Below are positions 16,072 to 24,495 of a stretch of DNA of 64,000 nt, piece by piece. Source of the stretch: Roseovarius sp. (lineage in GTDB: Bacteria > Pseudomonadota > Alphaproteobacteria > Rhodobacterales > Rhodobacteraceae); NCBI GenBank assembly GCA_014359765.1, contig JACIYT010000007.1, positions 56,994 through 120,993 on the forward strand. Reading direction: 5' to 3'. Numbering within the stretch: position 1 is the first letter of the stretch; each line of letters begins with the position of its first letter. The translations under genes and the position numbers were made by a program. The notes below the pieces were generated by a model. It was not told the DNA's origin and made no database searches. It saw nothing but the letters and a program-made list of their open reading frames with translations.

Positions 16072-17097
16072 TCAATGCGCCAGAAGCCGCGCGGCGGCGG
16101 GGGCGAAATAGCTCAATATCCCGTCGCAGCCCGCCCGCTTGAAGCACATCAGGCTCTCCATCATCGCGCGCTCGCCGTCGATCCAGCCATTCTGCGCCGC
16201 GGCCATGATCATCGCGTATTCGCCCGAAACCTGGTAGGCGAAGGTCGGCACGCCGAATTCCGCTCGCGCCAGCCGGCAGATATCGAGATAGGGCATCCCC
16301 GGCTTGACCATCACCATGTCGGCCCCCTCCGAGAGGTCGCGCGCGACGAGGCGCAGCGCCTCGTCGCTGTTGGCCGGGTCCATCTGATAGGTCTTCTTGT
16401 CGCCCTTGAGCGCGTCGCCCGCGCCGACGGCCTCACGGAACGGGCCGTAAAAGGCCGAGGCGTATTTCGCCGAATAGGACATGATCGCCACGTCGTGATG
16501 CCCGCCCGCCTCGAGCGCCGCGCGAATGGCCCCCACGCGCCCGTCCATCATGTCCGACGGGCCGATGATATCGACCCCCGCCTCGGCCTGGGCGAGGGCC
16601 TGTTTCACCAGCGCCTCCACGGTGGCGTCATTGACGATCTCGCCCCCCACCACGAACCCGTCATGGCCGGTATCCGAATAGGGATCGAGCGCCACATCGG
16701 TCATCACCATGAGACCGGGCACCGCGGCCTTGATCGCGCGGGTGGCGCGGTTGCTGAGGTTGTCGGGGTTCCACGCCTCGGCACAATCGGCGGTGCGGTT
16801 GGCCAGCGAGGTATAGGGAAAGAGACAGACCGCCGGGATCCCGAGTGCCTCCGCCTCGCGCGCGGCCACCACCACCCGGTCGATCGAGCGGCGAACGACC
16901 CCCGGCATCGAGGGCACCGGCTCCTCGATGCCCTCGCCGTCGCGCACGAAGAGCGGCCAGATCAGATCGGCGGGCGAGAGCGTGCTCTCGGCGACCATGG
17001 CGCGCAGCGCGGCGGTCCTGCGGAGGCGCCGGGGGCGGCTGGCGGGAAAGGCGGCCTGGGGGAGGATCATGGGCGGGCTCATCGCGGTGCTTTGCAT
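16072..17097 (-). CDS. hemB: Delta-aminolevulinic acid dehydratase (porphobilinogen synthase)
   Basis: Condenses two 5-aminolevulinate molecules to porphobilinogen for haem, bacteriochlorophyll and cobalamin. The two Schiff-base lysines are in IMSYSAKYASAFYG and MVMVKPGMPYLD. The segment after VCLFPYTS is SLANRTADCAEAWNPDN and lacks the three clustered cysteines of zinc enzymes, which identifies the Mg/K-dependent type known from Rhodobacter and Pseudomonas. I start at ATG 17097 (341 residues) because GAGGGAGGG lies just upstream; a start at 17082 is also possible. Monocistronic, divergent from the membrane protein gene. Confidence 0.95.
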   Translation of the reverse strand: MQSTAMSPPMILPQAAFPASRPRRLRRTAALRAMVAESTLSPADLIWPLFVRDGEGIEEPVPSMPGVVRRSIDRVVVAAREAEALGIPAVCLFPYTSLANRTADCAEAWNPDNLSNRATRAIKAAVPGLMVMTDVALDPYSDTGHDGFVVGGEIVNDATVEALVKQALAQAEAGVDIIGPSDMMDGRVGAIRAALEAGGHHDVAIMSYSAKYASAFYGPFREAVGAGDALKGDKKTYQMDPANSDEALRLVARDLSEGADMVMVKPGMPYLDICRLARAEFGVPTFAYQVSGEYAMIMAAAQNGWIDGERAMMESLMCFKRAGCDGILSYFAPAAARLLAH

Positions 17098-17198
17098 TCA
17101 ACGCCCTCCCTCGCATGGAAATTCGTCCATCTCAAGGGTAGGAATTGCCGCGCGCCGGCGTTAAGAGGGCGGGCGTTGCATAGCAGCGAGGCGCGGCC

Positions 17199-17726
17199 TT
17201 GACCTTTCTCGACATCGTTCTCGACCTGATCGACCGGCGCACGTTCGGCAGCCTGTGGTTCTGGATCGCGCTTGGCCTGTGCTGGACGAGCGTGAGCTAT
17301 CGGGTGCTGGGCGTGCCCTGGGACGTGGTGGTGCGCGCCCGCCGCTGCACGAACGGGGCGGCGATGCGCGATTTCGAGGATATGGTGCGGATCAACACCA
17401 ACCGGCTGCTGCTCCTGGCGCAGGAGGCCGGGCCGATCGGGGCGGGCCTTGTTTCGTTCCTGCTCACCTCGCTGGGGCTGCTCGGCTTTGGCTATGGGGT
17501 GGAATTCGCGCAGGCGGTGTTCTTGCTGGGCCTGCCGCTGACCGGTGTCGGGCTCTTGTCGCTGCGCGCGGCGCAGGCGATCCGGGCAGGCGCGCTCTCG
17601 GGGGAGGCGCTCGTCGCGCGGATCGGGCGGCACCGGCTGGCGGTGCGGCTGATCGGCGCGGTCTCGATCTTCGTCACCGCCCTGTGGGGGATGTATCACA
17701 ACATGAACACCAGCGTTCTGGGCTGA
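17199..17726 (+). CDS. Small integral membrane protein upstream of mfd
   Basis: Protein of 175 residues with about four predicted transmembrane segments (near 17-38, 84-103, 106-125 and 150-168) and a conserved cytosolic loop containing EDMVRINTNRLLLLAQE. I recall homologues in Rhodobacterales labelled 'component of SufBCD complex'; no suf gene is nearby and I see nothing that supports an iron-sulfur role, so treat it as unknown. The only plausible start is TTG 17199 with GCGAGG upstream. It is co-directional with mfd, 17 bases before it. Confidence 0.75.
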   Translation: MTFLDIVLDLIDRRTFGSLWFWIALGLCWTSVSYRVLGVPWDVVVRARRCTNGAAMRDFEDMVRINTNRLLLLAQEAGPIGAGLVSFLLTSLGLLGFGYGVEFAQAVFLLGLPLTGVGLLSLRAAQAIRAGALSGEALVARIGRHRLAVRLIGAVSIFVTALWGMYHNMNTSVLG

Positions 17727-17743
17727 GCGGGGACAGGCGGATC

Positions 17744-20700
17744 ATGAGCGACACGCACCATATCGTGATGGGCGGCGCGCCCGAGGGCTTCGACGCGCGC
17801 CTGGTGCTGGCCGAGGCCGACAAGGCGCAGGGCCCGGTGATCCATATCGCCCGCGACGACAAGCGCATGGCCGCGATGGCCGAGGCGCTGCGCTTCTTCG
17901 CGCCCGACATGCCGGTGATCCGCTTTCCGGCCTGGGACTGCCTGCCCTATGACCGCATCTCGCCCAATGCCGAGATCTCGGCTGCGCGCATGGCGACACT
18001 GGCCGCGCTCGTGCACGGGATGCCGCAGCGCTTCGTGCTGCTGACCACGCTCGGCGCCGCGACGCAGCGCCTGCCCGCCCGCGAGGTGCTGCGCGAGGCG
18101 GCCTTTGTCGCGAGCGTCGGCGAACGCATCGACGAGCGCGCCCTGCGCGATTTCCTCGTGCGCATGGGGTTTGTCCAGACCCCGACCGTAACCGAGCCGG
18201 GCGATTACGCGCTGCGCGGCGGGATCATCGACATCTACCCGCCGGGCGAGGGCGGGCCGGTGCGGCTCGATCTGTTCGGCGATGTGCTCGACGGGGTGCG
18301 CGGTTTCGATCCTGCGACGCAGCGCAGCACCGACACGCGCGACCGGGTCGAGCTCGCCCCCGTCTCCGAGGTGCTCCTCGACGAGGCCGCGATCCGCCGG
18401 TTCCGGCAGAATTACCGCATCGCGTTCGGCGCAGGCGGGGCCGACGATCCGCTCTACGAGGCGGTGAGCGCGGGGCGCAAACAGGCCGGCATGGAGCACT
18501 GGCTGCCGTTTTTCCACGAGCGGCTGGAGACGCTGTTCGACTATCTGCCCGGTGCGCCCGTCACCCTCGACGATCAGTTCGAGGCCGCGCGCGGCGCGCG
18601 GCGCGAACAGGTGAGCGACCAATACGAGGCGCGACGCCACGCGCTCGGGCAAAAAGCGCGCGGCGACACGGTCTATCAGCCGATCGCGCCCGATCTGCTC
18701 TATCTCGACGAGGCGGGATGGCAGGCGGCGCTGCGCGGGCGGCGTGTGGTGCAATTCGCGGCCCTGCCGCGCCCCACCGGGCCGGGGGTGGTGGACGCGG
18801 GCGGGCGCATCGGGCGCAATTTCGCGCCCGAGCGTCAACAGGAAAACATCAATCTGTTCAGCGTCCTGAAGGATCATATCGAGGCCAGAATGGCCCATGG
18901 CCCGGTGCTGATCGCCTCCTTCAGCCAGGGCGCGCGCGAGCGGATCGAGGGGCTTCTGGCCGATGAGGGGCTGGTCGGGCCGGTCTCGGTCAGCAGCGTC
19001 AAGGGCGTGGGCAGGCACGGGCTGCACCTCGGCATCTGGCCGCTCGAACAGGGGTTCGAGGCGCCCGGCCTCACGGTCATTTCCGAACAGGATGTGCTGG
19101 GCGACCGGCTCATTCGCGGGGCCAGGCGCCGCCGCCGCGCCGAGAATTTCCTGACCGAGGCGCAGGCGCTCTCGGTGGGCGATCTCGTCGTGCATGTCGA
19201 TCACGGGATCGGGCGCTATCTGGGGCTCGAGGTGGTGACGGCGGCAGGTGCCGCGCATGAATGTCTCGTGCTGGAATATGCCGAAGGCGCCAAGCTCTAC
19301 CTGCCGGTCGAGAATATCGAACTGCTCTCGCGCTATGGCCATGAGGAGGGGCTGCTGGACCGGCTGGGCGGTGGCGCGTGGCAGGCCAGAAAGTCCCGGC
19401 TGAAACAGCGCATCCGCGAGATGGCCGACCGCCTCATTCGCGTCGCCGCCGAGCGCGAATTGCGCCGCGCCCCTGTCATCACGCCCGAGCACCACGCATG
19501 GGAGGCCTTTGCCGCGCGCTTTCCCTATCAGGAGACCGACGATCAGCTGCGCGCCATCGAGGATGTTCTGGCCGATCTCGAACGCGGCCGCCCGATGGAC
19601 CGGCTCATTTGCGGCGATGTGGGCTTCGGCAAGACCGAGGTGGCGATGCGCGCGGCCTTTGTCGCCGCCATGTCGGGGCAACAGGTGGCGGTGATCGCCC
19701 CCACCACCCTTCTCGCGCGCCAGCATTACAAGGAATTTTCCGAGCGCTTCCGGGGCTTTCCGCTCTCGGTTCATGCGCTTTCGCGCTTTGTCTCGGCCCG
19801 CGACGCCGCCCGCACGCGTGAGGCAATGTCGAAGGGCGAGGCCGATATCGTGGTGGGCACGCACGCCCTTCTGGCCAAGGGCATCCGGTTCAGGAATCTC
19901 GGCCTCCTGATCATCGACGAGGAACAGCGCTTTGGCGTCGCGCACAAGGAGCGGCTCAAGGAAATGCGCTCGGATATTCACGTGCTCACGCTCACCGCCA
20001 CGCCCATTCCGCGCACGCTGCAACTGTCGCTCTCGGGCGTGCGTGATCTGTCGCTCATCGCCACGCCGCCCGTCGATCGCCTCTCGATCCGCACCTATGT
20101 GAGCGAATTCGACAGCGTCACCGTGCGCGAGGCGCTCCTGCGCGAGCATTACCGGGGCGGGCAGTCCTTTTTCGTGGTGCCGCGCATCAAGGACCTGCCC
20201 GAGATCGAGGATTTCCTGAAAACGCAGGTGCCCGAGGTGAGCTATGTCGTGGCCCATGGCCAGATGGCGGCGGGCGAGCTCGACCAGCGGATGAACGCCT
20301 TTTACGACGGCAAATACGATGTGCTGCTGGCCACGACCATCGTCGAATCGGGCCTCGACATCCCGACAGCCAACACCATGATCGTGCATCGCGCCGACAT
20401 GTTCGGGCTCGCACAGCTCTACCAGATCCGGGGCCGCGTGGGCCGCTCCAAGGCGCGCGCCTATGCGTATCTGACGACCAAGCCGCGCGTGCCGCTCACG
20501 CCCGGCGCGGAAAAGCGGCTGCGCGTGCTGGGCAGCCTCGACACGCTTGGCGCGGGCTTCACGCTGGCAAGCCAGGATCTCGACATTCGCGGCGCGGGCA
20601 ATCTTCTGGGCGAGGAACAATCCGGCCAGATGCGCGACGTGGGGTTCGAGCTTTACCAATCCATGCTGGAAGAGGCGATCGCGCGCATCCGCTCGGGCGA

Positions 20701-21199
20701 GATTGCCGCCGTGACGGAGCCCGACGAGCAATGGGCGCCGCAGATCAACCTTGGCGTGCCGGTCCTCATCCCAGAGGCCTATGTGCCCGATCTCGACGTG
20801 CGCCTCGGCCTCTATCGCCGCCTGAGCGGGTTGGAAAGCAAGGTCGATCTCGAAGGCTTCGCCGCCGAGATGATCGACCGGTTCGGCCCCCTGCCCCGCG
20901 AGGTCAACATGCTGATGCTGGTCATGCGCATCAAGGCGATGTGCAAGCGCGCGGGCATTGCCAAGCTCGACGCCGGACCCAAGGGCGCGACGATCCAGTT
21001 TCACAATGACAAGTTCGCCTCGCCGCAGGGGCTGGTCGAGTTCCTTCAGGATCAGCGCGGCCTTGCCAAGGTGCGCGACAACAGGATCGTCGTGCGCCGC
21101 GACTGGAAGGGCGAGGCCGACCGCGTCAAGGGGGCCTTCGCCATCGCCCGCGATCTGGCCGAGAAACTCCGTGACGAGAAGAAGCGCGCGCAGGGCTGA
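17744..21199 (+). CDS. mfd: Transcription-repair coupling factor
   Basis: ATP-driven DNA translocase that removes RNA polymerase stalled at lesions and recruits UvrA. The 1151-residue protein shows the UvrB-homology region at the N-terminus ([17 protein letters not shown] near 66), the RNA-polymerase interaction domain ([19 protein letters not shown] near 480), and the RecG-like motor with Walker A GDVGFGKT (Lys630), the DEEQ box at 725-728, and the TRG motif region [17 protein letters not shown]. The TRCF C-terminal domain follows. Start ATG 17744 gives [15 protein letters not shown], the natural N-terminus. Probably co-transcribed with the upstream membrane gene. Confidence 0.97.
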   Translation: MSDTHHIVMGGAPEGFDARLVLAEADKAQGPVIHIARDDKRMAAMAEALRFFAPDMPVIRFPAWDCLPYDRISPNAEISAARMATLAALVHGMPQRFVLLTTLGAATQRLPAREVLREAAFVASVGERIDERALRDFLVRMGFVQTPTVTEPGDYALRGGIIDIYPPGEGGPVRLDLFGDVLDGVRGFDPATQRSTDTRDRVELAPVSEVLLDEAAIRRFRQNYRIAFGAGGADDPLYEAVSAGRKQAGMEHWLPFFHERLETLFDYLPGAPVTLDDQFEAARGARREQVSDQYEARRHALGQKARGDTVYQPIAPDLLYLDEAGWQAALRGRRVVQFAALPRPTGPGVVDAGGRIGRNFAPERQQENINLFSVLKDHIEARMAHGPVLIASFSQGARERIEGLLADEGLVGPVSVSSVKGVGRHGLHLGIWPLEQGFEAPGLTVISEQDVLGDRLIRGARRRRRAENFLTEAQALSVGDLVVHVDHGIGRYLGLEVVTAAGAAHECLVLEYAEGAKLYLPVENIELLSRYGHEEGLLDRLGGGAWQARKSRLKQRIREMADRLIRVAAERELRRAPVITPEHHAWEAFAARFPYQETDDQLRAIEDVLADLERGRPMDRLICGDVGFGKTEVAMRAAFVAAMSGQQVAVIAPTTLLARQHYKEFSERFRGFPLSVHALSRFVSARDAARTREAMSKGEADIVVGTHALLAKGIRFRNLGLLIIDEEQRFGVAHKERLKEMRSDIHVLTLTATPIPRTLQLSLSGVRDLSLIATPPVDRLSIRTYVSEFDSVTVREALLREHYRGGQSFFVVPRIKDLPEIEDFLKTQVPEVSYVVAHGQMAAGELDQRMNAFYDGKYDVLLATTIVESGLDIPTANTMIVHRADMFGLAQLYQIRGRVGRSKARAYAYLTTKPRVPLTPGAEKRLRVLGSLDTLGAGFTLASQDLDIRGAGNLLGEEQSGQMRDVGFELYQSMLEEAIARIRSGEIAAVTEPDEQWAPQINLGVPVLIPEAYVPDLDVRLGLYRRLSGLESKVDLEGFAAEMIDRFGPLPREVNMLMLVMRIKAMCKRAGIAKLDAGPKGATIQFHNDKFASPQGLVEFLQDQRGLAKVRDNRIVVRRDWKGEADRVKGAFAIARDLAEKLRDEKKRAQG

Positions 21200-21315
21200 G
21201 CGCGGAGCGCCCTTCGGCTGGACGGCTCTGGCGGCGCCGGCGCCGATCTTCCCCCTAGCGCGCCTGCCTCGCTTGCCCTAGGTTCGGGAGAGGCGCGCAG
21301 GCGGACGGGAAGCCC

Positions 21316-21399
21316 ATGAACGGCAACGGCTGGAACAGGCTGGCATATATCCTGCTCGTGGTGTTGATCCTCATCATCGCGATCAGGGGGGGGCTGTGA
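21316..21399 (+). CDS. 27-residue single-pass membrane peptide coupled to xpaC
   Basis: Short frame starting MNGNGWNRLAYILL, with an uninterrupted hydrophobic helix AYILLVVLILIIAI (residues 10-23) and basic ends. GGGAAG precedes the ATG by four bases. Its TGA overlaps the ATG of the next gene as TGATG (21397-21401), which implies translational coupling. It is too short for usual gene finders. Function is unknown; a helper peptide for the XpaC/TelA system is a reasonable guess. Confidence 0.55.
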   Translation: MNGNGWNRLAYILLVVLILIIAIRGGL

Positions 21400-22304
21400 T
21401 GGCCGCGCGTTTCGGTGGCAAGTTCAGCCCCGATGGCCCCCCGGGCGGCGAGGCGCCGCCGCGCGGATCCTATCGCGGCGCGCGGCGCACGCGCGCGGGG
21501 GGGCGTGTCAACCTGCTGTTTCTCGCGCCGCTGCCGCTTGCGGTGCGGGCCTTCGGCGACGGGGCGACGGGGCTCGTGCTCAATCTTTCGGCGCTCGGGC
21601 TGTTGCTGCTGGCGGCCTGGCTCACCCGCGAGGGGCTGCGCGCCGAGGAGGTCTATGAGGCGCGCCGCATCGCCCGGCGCCCGGCGATCCCGCGCAAGAT
21701 CCTCGCCGCGCTGATCACCGGCGCGGGGCTCGCCCTTGCCGCCCTCGCGGCCGGGGGCGGGGGCGGGCTGGTGGAGCCGCTCATCTACGCCGTCACCGGG
21801 GCGGCGCTGCACAGCCTTGCCTTCGGCCTCGATCCCCTGCGCGACAAGGGCGCCGAGGGCATCGACAGCTTTCAGAGCGACCGCGTGGCCCGCGTCGTCG
21901 ATCGGGCCGAGGAGTATCTGCGCGCCATGTCCGAGGCGCTTCGCCGGACGGGCGACCGCGCGCTCGAGCGCCGCCTCGAGAGCTTTCAGACAAGCGTGCG
22001 CGACATGCTGCGCACCGTCGAGCAGGATCCGCGCGACCTGACGGCGGCGCGCAGGTTTCTCGGCGTCTATCTCATGGGCGCACGCGACGCGACGGTGAAA
22101 TACGCAGACCTTGCCGCCCGCGCCCCCGACCCGGCGGCGCGGGAAAACTACCTCGCGCTGCTTGCCGATCTGGAACGCAATTTCACCGCCAGGACCCGCG
22201 CGCTCATGGCCGGCAGCGGCGCCGATCTCGACATCGAGATCGCCGTTCTGCGCGACCGGCTGGAGCGCGAGGGCGTCCACATCGAGACCAGGGATTCACC
22301 GTAA
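21399..22304 (+). CDS. XpaC family (5-bromo-4-chloroindolyl phosphate hydrolysis) protein
   Basis: Protein of 301 residues with two transmembrane segments (about 42-75 and 100-125) followed by a helical cytosolic domain with DRVARVVDRAEEYLRAMSEA and FLGVYLMGARDATVKYADLA, the signature region of XpaC. The name comes from a Bacillus phenotype and says little about activity. XpaC and TelA genes are adjacent in many bacteria and probably act together at the membrane. The start overlaps the small peptide's stop; telA follows 12 bases downstream. Confidence 0.82.
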   Translation: MAARFGGKFSPDGPPGGEAPPRGSYRGARRTRAGGRVNLLFLAPLPLAVRAFGDGATGLVLNLSALGLLLLAAWLTREGLRAEEVYEARRIARRPAIPRKILAALITGAGLALAALAAGGGGGLVEPLIYAVTGAALHSLAFGLDPLRDKGAEGIDSFQSDRVARVVDRAEEYLRAMSEALRRTGDRALERRLESFQTSVRDMLRTVEQDPRDLTAARRFLGVYLMGARDATVKYADLAARAPDPAARENYLALLADLERNFTARTRALMAGSGADLDIEIAVLRDRLEREGVHIETRDSP

Positions 22305-22316
22305 GAGGACAACCCC

Positions 22317-23528
22317 ATGTCAGACACCACCCGCAGAGAGGCCGCGGCCGCGCTGGCCGATGTCGAGGCCGTGAGCCGCGCCCTGCTGCCCGAGCCAGCC
22401 GACGCGGATGCCATCGTGCCGCTCGACGCCGCCGATGCCCGGCTGCGCGCGGAGATCGCGCGCCGCATGGCCGAGATCGACCTCGGCGACACCCGCTCCA
22501 TCGTCGGATTCGGCGCCGCCGCGCAGGCCGAATTGCAGGAGATTTCCCAGGCCATGCTGCAGGGCGTGCGCAACAAGGACGTGGGGCCCGCGGGCGACGC
22601 CCTGCGCGGGATCGTCAGCACGATCCGGGGCTTTTCCGTCTCCGAACTCGACCTGCGGCGCGAGCGGTCCTGGTGGGAGAAACTGATGGGCCGCGCCGCC
22701 CCCTTCGCCGATTTCACCGCCCGTTTCGAGAAGATCCAGGGCCAGATCGACAGGATCACCGACGATCTTCTCGCCCATGAGCACCGGCTCCTGAAGGATA
22801 TCAAGTCGCTCGACATGCTCTACGAGAAAACGCTCGCCTTCTATGACGAGCTGGCGCTCTATATCGCGGCGGGCGAGGCGAAGCTCCGCGAACTGGATGA
22901 CACCGACATCCCCGCGCGCGAGGCCGCGATACAGGCCGCGCCCGCGGAGGAGCAGGTGATGAAGGCGCAGCAATTGCGCGACCTGCGCGCCGCGCGCGAC
23001 GACCTGGAGCGCCGGGTGCACGATCTCAGGCTCACAAGGCAGGTGACGATGCAGTCGCTGCCCTCGATCCGGCTGGTGCAGGAGAACGACAAGTCGCTCG
23101 TCACGCGGATCAACTCCACCCTCGTCAACACGGTGCCGCTGTGGGAAACGCAGCTGGCGCAGGCGGTGACGATCCAGCGCAGCGCCGAGGCGGCGGCGGC
23201 GGTGCGCGCGGCCGGCGATCTCACCAACGAGCTCATGGCCGCCAACGCCGCCAACCTGCGCGAGAGCAACAAGGCGATCCGCGAGGAGATCGAGCGCGGG
23301 GCGTTCGACATCGAGGCGGTGAAAAAGGCCAATGCCGACCTGATCGGCACGATCGAGGAAAGCCTCCGTATCGCCGACGAAGGCAAGGCGCGGCGCGCCC
23401 GCGCCGAGGCCGAGCTCGGAAAGATGGAGGCCGGGCTGCGCGACGCACTCGCCGCCGCGAGCGCGCATGGCGACAAGCTGGGCGACAAGCTGGGCGAGAC
23501 CACCGCCGACGCGGTGCCCGGGCGCTGA
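22317..23528 (+). CDS. telA: TelA family toxic anion resistance protein
   Basis: Largely alpha-helical cytoplasmic protein of 403 residues. The family core is clear: WWEKLMGRAAPFADFTARF, IQGQIDRITDDLLAHEHRLL, LDMLYEKTLAFYDELALYIAAGE and VTMQSLPSIRLVQENDKSLV. Relatives were named for tellurite resistance (KlaA/TelA), but the biochemical role is unknown and some act in cell-envelope stress. It follows xpaC and precedes a DUF2927 lipoprotein by 6 bases, so peptide-xpaC-telA-DUF2927 is one operon. No ter genes are present. Confidence 0.9.
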   Translation: MSDTTRREAAAALADVEAVSRALLPEPADADAIVPLDAADARLRAEIARRMAEIDLGDTRSIVGFGAAAQAELQEISQAMLQGVRNKDVGPAGDALRGIVSTIRGFSVSELDLRRERSWWEKLMGRAAPFADFTARFEKIQGQIDRITDDLLAHEHRLLKDIKSLDMLYEKTLAFYDELALYIAAGEAKLRELDDTDIPAREAAIQAAPAEEQVMKAQQLRDLRAARDDLERRVHDLRLTRQVTMQSLPSIRLVQENDKSLVTRINSTLVNTVPLWETQLAQAVTIQRSAEAAAAVRAAGDLTNELMAANAANLRESNKAIREEIERGAFDIEAVKKANADLIGTIEESLRIADEGKARRARAEAELGKMEAGLRDALAAASAHGDKLGDKLGETTADAVPGR

Positions 23529-23534
23529 CGGCAG

Positions 23535-24479
23535 ATGCGGATGCGGGTCATGACGGCGCTCGGGGGCGCGGCGCTGCTGGCGATGGCGGGGTGCGACATC
23601 GCGGCCCCGCCCCCTGCCGCGCCCGCGCCGCCGCCGCCCGTCGCGCGCCCGCCCGAGCCCTCCGGCCCCTCGCCGGCCAGCGCCGCGCTGACCGCCCATT
23701 ACGCCCGGACCGAGCGCGACCTGCTGAGCCGCGGCCTCCTGCGTCAGGACGGCGGCGGGCCCGATAGCCCCTGGACCGATACCGACCTCATGCGCAATTT
23801 CGAAGCCATCGTGTTCTTTGACGAATACCGCCCCGGCGCGGGCTACCGCCCCGCCAGCGGCGAGGCGGGAAGGCTGCGCAAATGGACATCGCCGGTGCGC
23901 TTCGGGGTCGAATTCGGTGCCTCGGTGCCGCCCGAACAGCAGGCCGCCGACCGCGCCGCCGTCACCGATTACGCCGCCCGCCTCGCGCGGGTGACGCGCC
24001 ACCCGATCGAGACCGTGGCGCGAGGCGCGAATTTCCACGTCCTGTTCATGAGCGAGGACGACCGCGCCGGGGGCCTCGCCCGCATCCGCGCGCTCGTCCC
24101 CGGGATCGACGCGACCACGCTCGGTATCTTTCGCGACATGCCGCGGGCGATTCACTGTCTGGTGGTGGCGTTCTCGGAAAAGGGAAATCCCCATGCCTAT
24201 GATCGCGCGATCGCCTGGATCCGCGCCGAACACCCGGCCCTGTCACGCGCCTCCTGCATCCACGAGGAACTGGCGCAGGGGCTCGGCCTTGCCAATGACA
24301 GCCCGCGCGCGCGCCCCTCGATCTTCAACGATGACGAGGAATTCGCGCTCCTGACCGGCCACGACGAGATTCTCCTGTGGCTGCTCTATCACCCCGACCT
24401 CAGACCCGGCATGACCCCCGAGGAGGCCCGCCCGATCCTGCGCCGCCTTCTCGATACGCGCGCGGGCGGGCCGGCCTGA
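23535..24479 (+). CDS. DUF2927 domain lipoprotein
   Basis: Predicted lipoprotein of 314 residues (lipobox LLAMAGC, Cys20, counted from ATG 23535; ATG 23541 is also possible). A Pro/Ala-rich linker (residues 24-55) leads into the DUF2927 domain, with LMRNFEAIVFFDEY, KWTSPVRFGVEF and the C-terminal SCIHEELAQGLGLANDSP, whose HEExxQ-like HEELAQ resembles a zinc-peptidase motif. NDDEEFALLTGHDEILLWLLY follows. Such HE(E)xxQ proteins may be envelope proteases; this is inference. Last gene of the telA operon. Confidence 0.8.
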   Translation: MRMRVMTALGGAALLAMAGCDIAAPPPAAPAPPPPVARPPEPSGPSPASAALTAHYARTERDLLSRGLLRQDGGGPDSPWTDTDLMRNFEAIVFFDEYRPGAGYRPASGEAGRLRKWTSPVRFGVEFGASVPPEQQAADRAAVTDYAARLARVTRHPIETVARGANFHVLFMSEDDRAGGLARIRALVPGIDATTLGIFRDMPRAIHCLVVAFSEKGNPHAYDRAIAWIRAEHPALSRASCIHEELAQGLGLANDSPRARPSIFNDDEEFALLTGHDEILLWLLYHPDLRPGMTPEEARPILRRLLDTRAGGPA

Positions 24480-24495
24480 GCCGCGAGGCCGCCGC

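Noticed and set aside
17055..17198. FnrL or other redox regulator site upstream of hemB
   Set aside because: No TTGAT-N4-ATCAA-like palindrome was found in the hemB upstream region.
17696..21004. 1102-codon open frame antisense to mfd
   Set aside because: It is His/Arg/Ala-rich and without any recognisable domain, and it results from high GC at third codon positions of mfd. mfd on the other strand has all its motifs.
22317..23528. Tellurite-resistance (ter) operon or phage-defence island
   Set aside because: TelA and XpaC are commonly chromosomal housekeeping-like genes; no TerC, TerD or TerZ relative and no other defence gene adjoins them.
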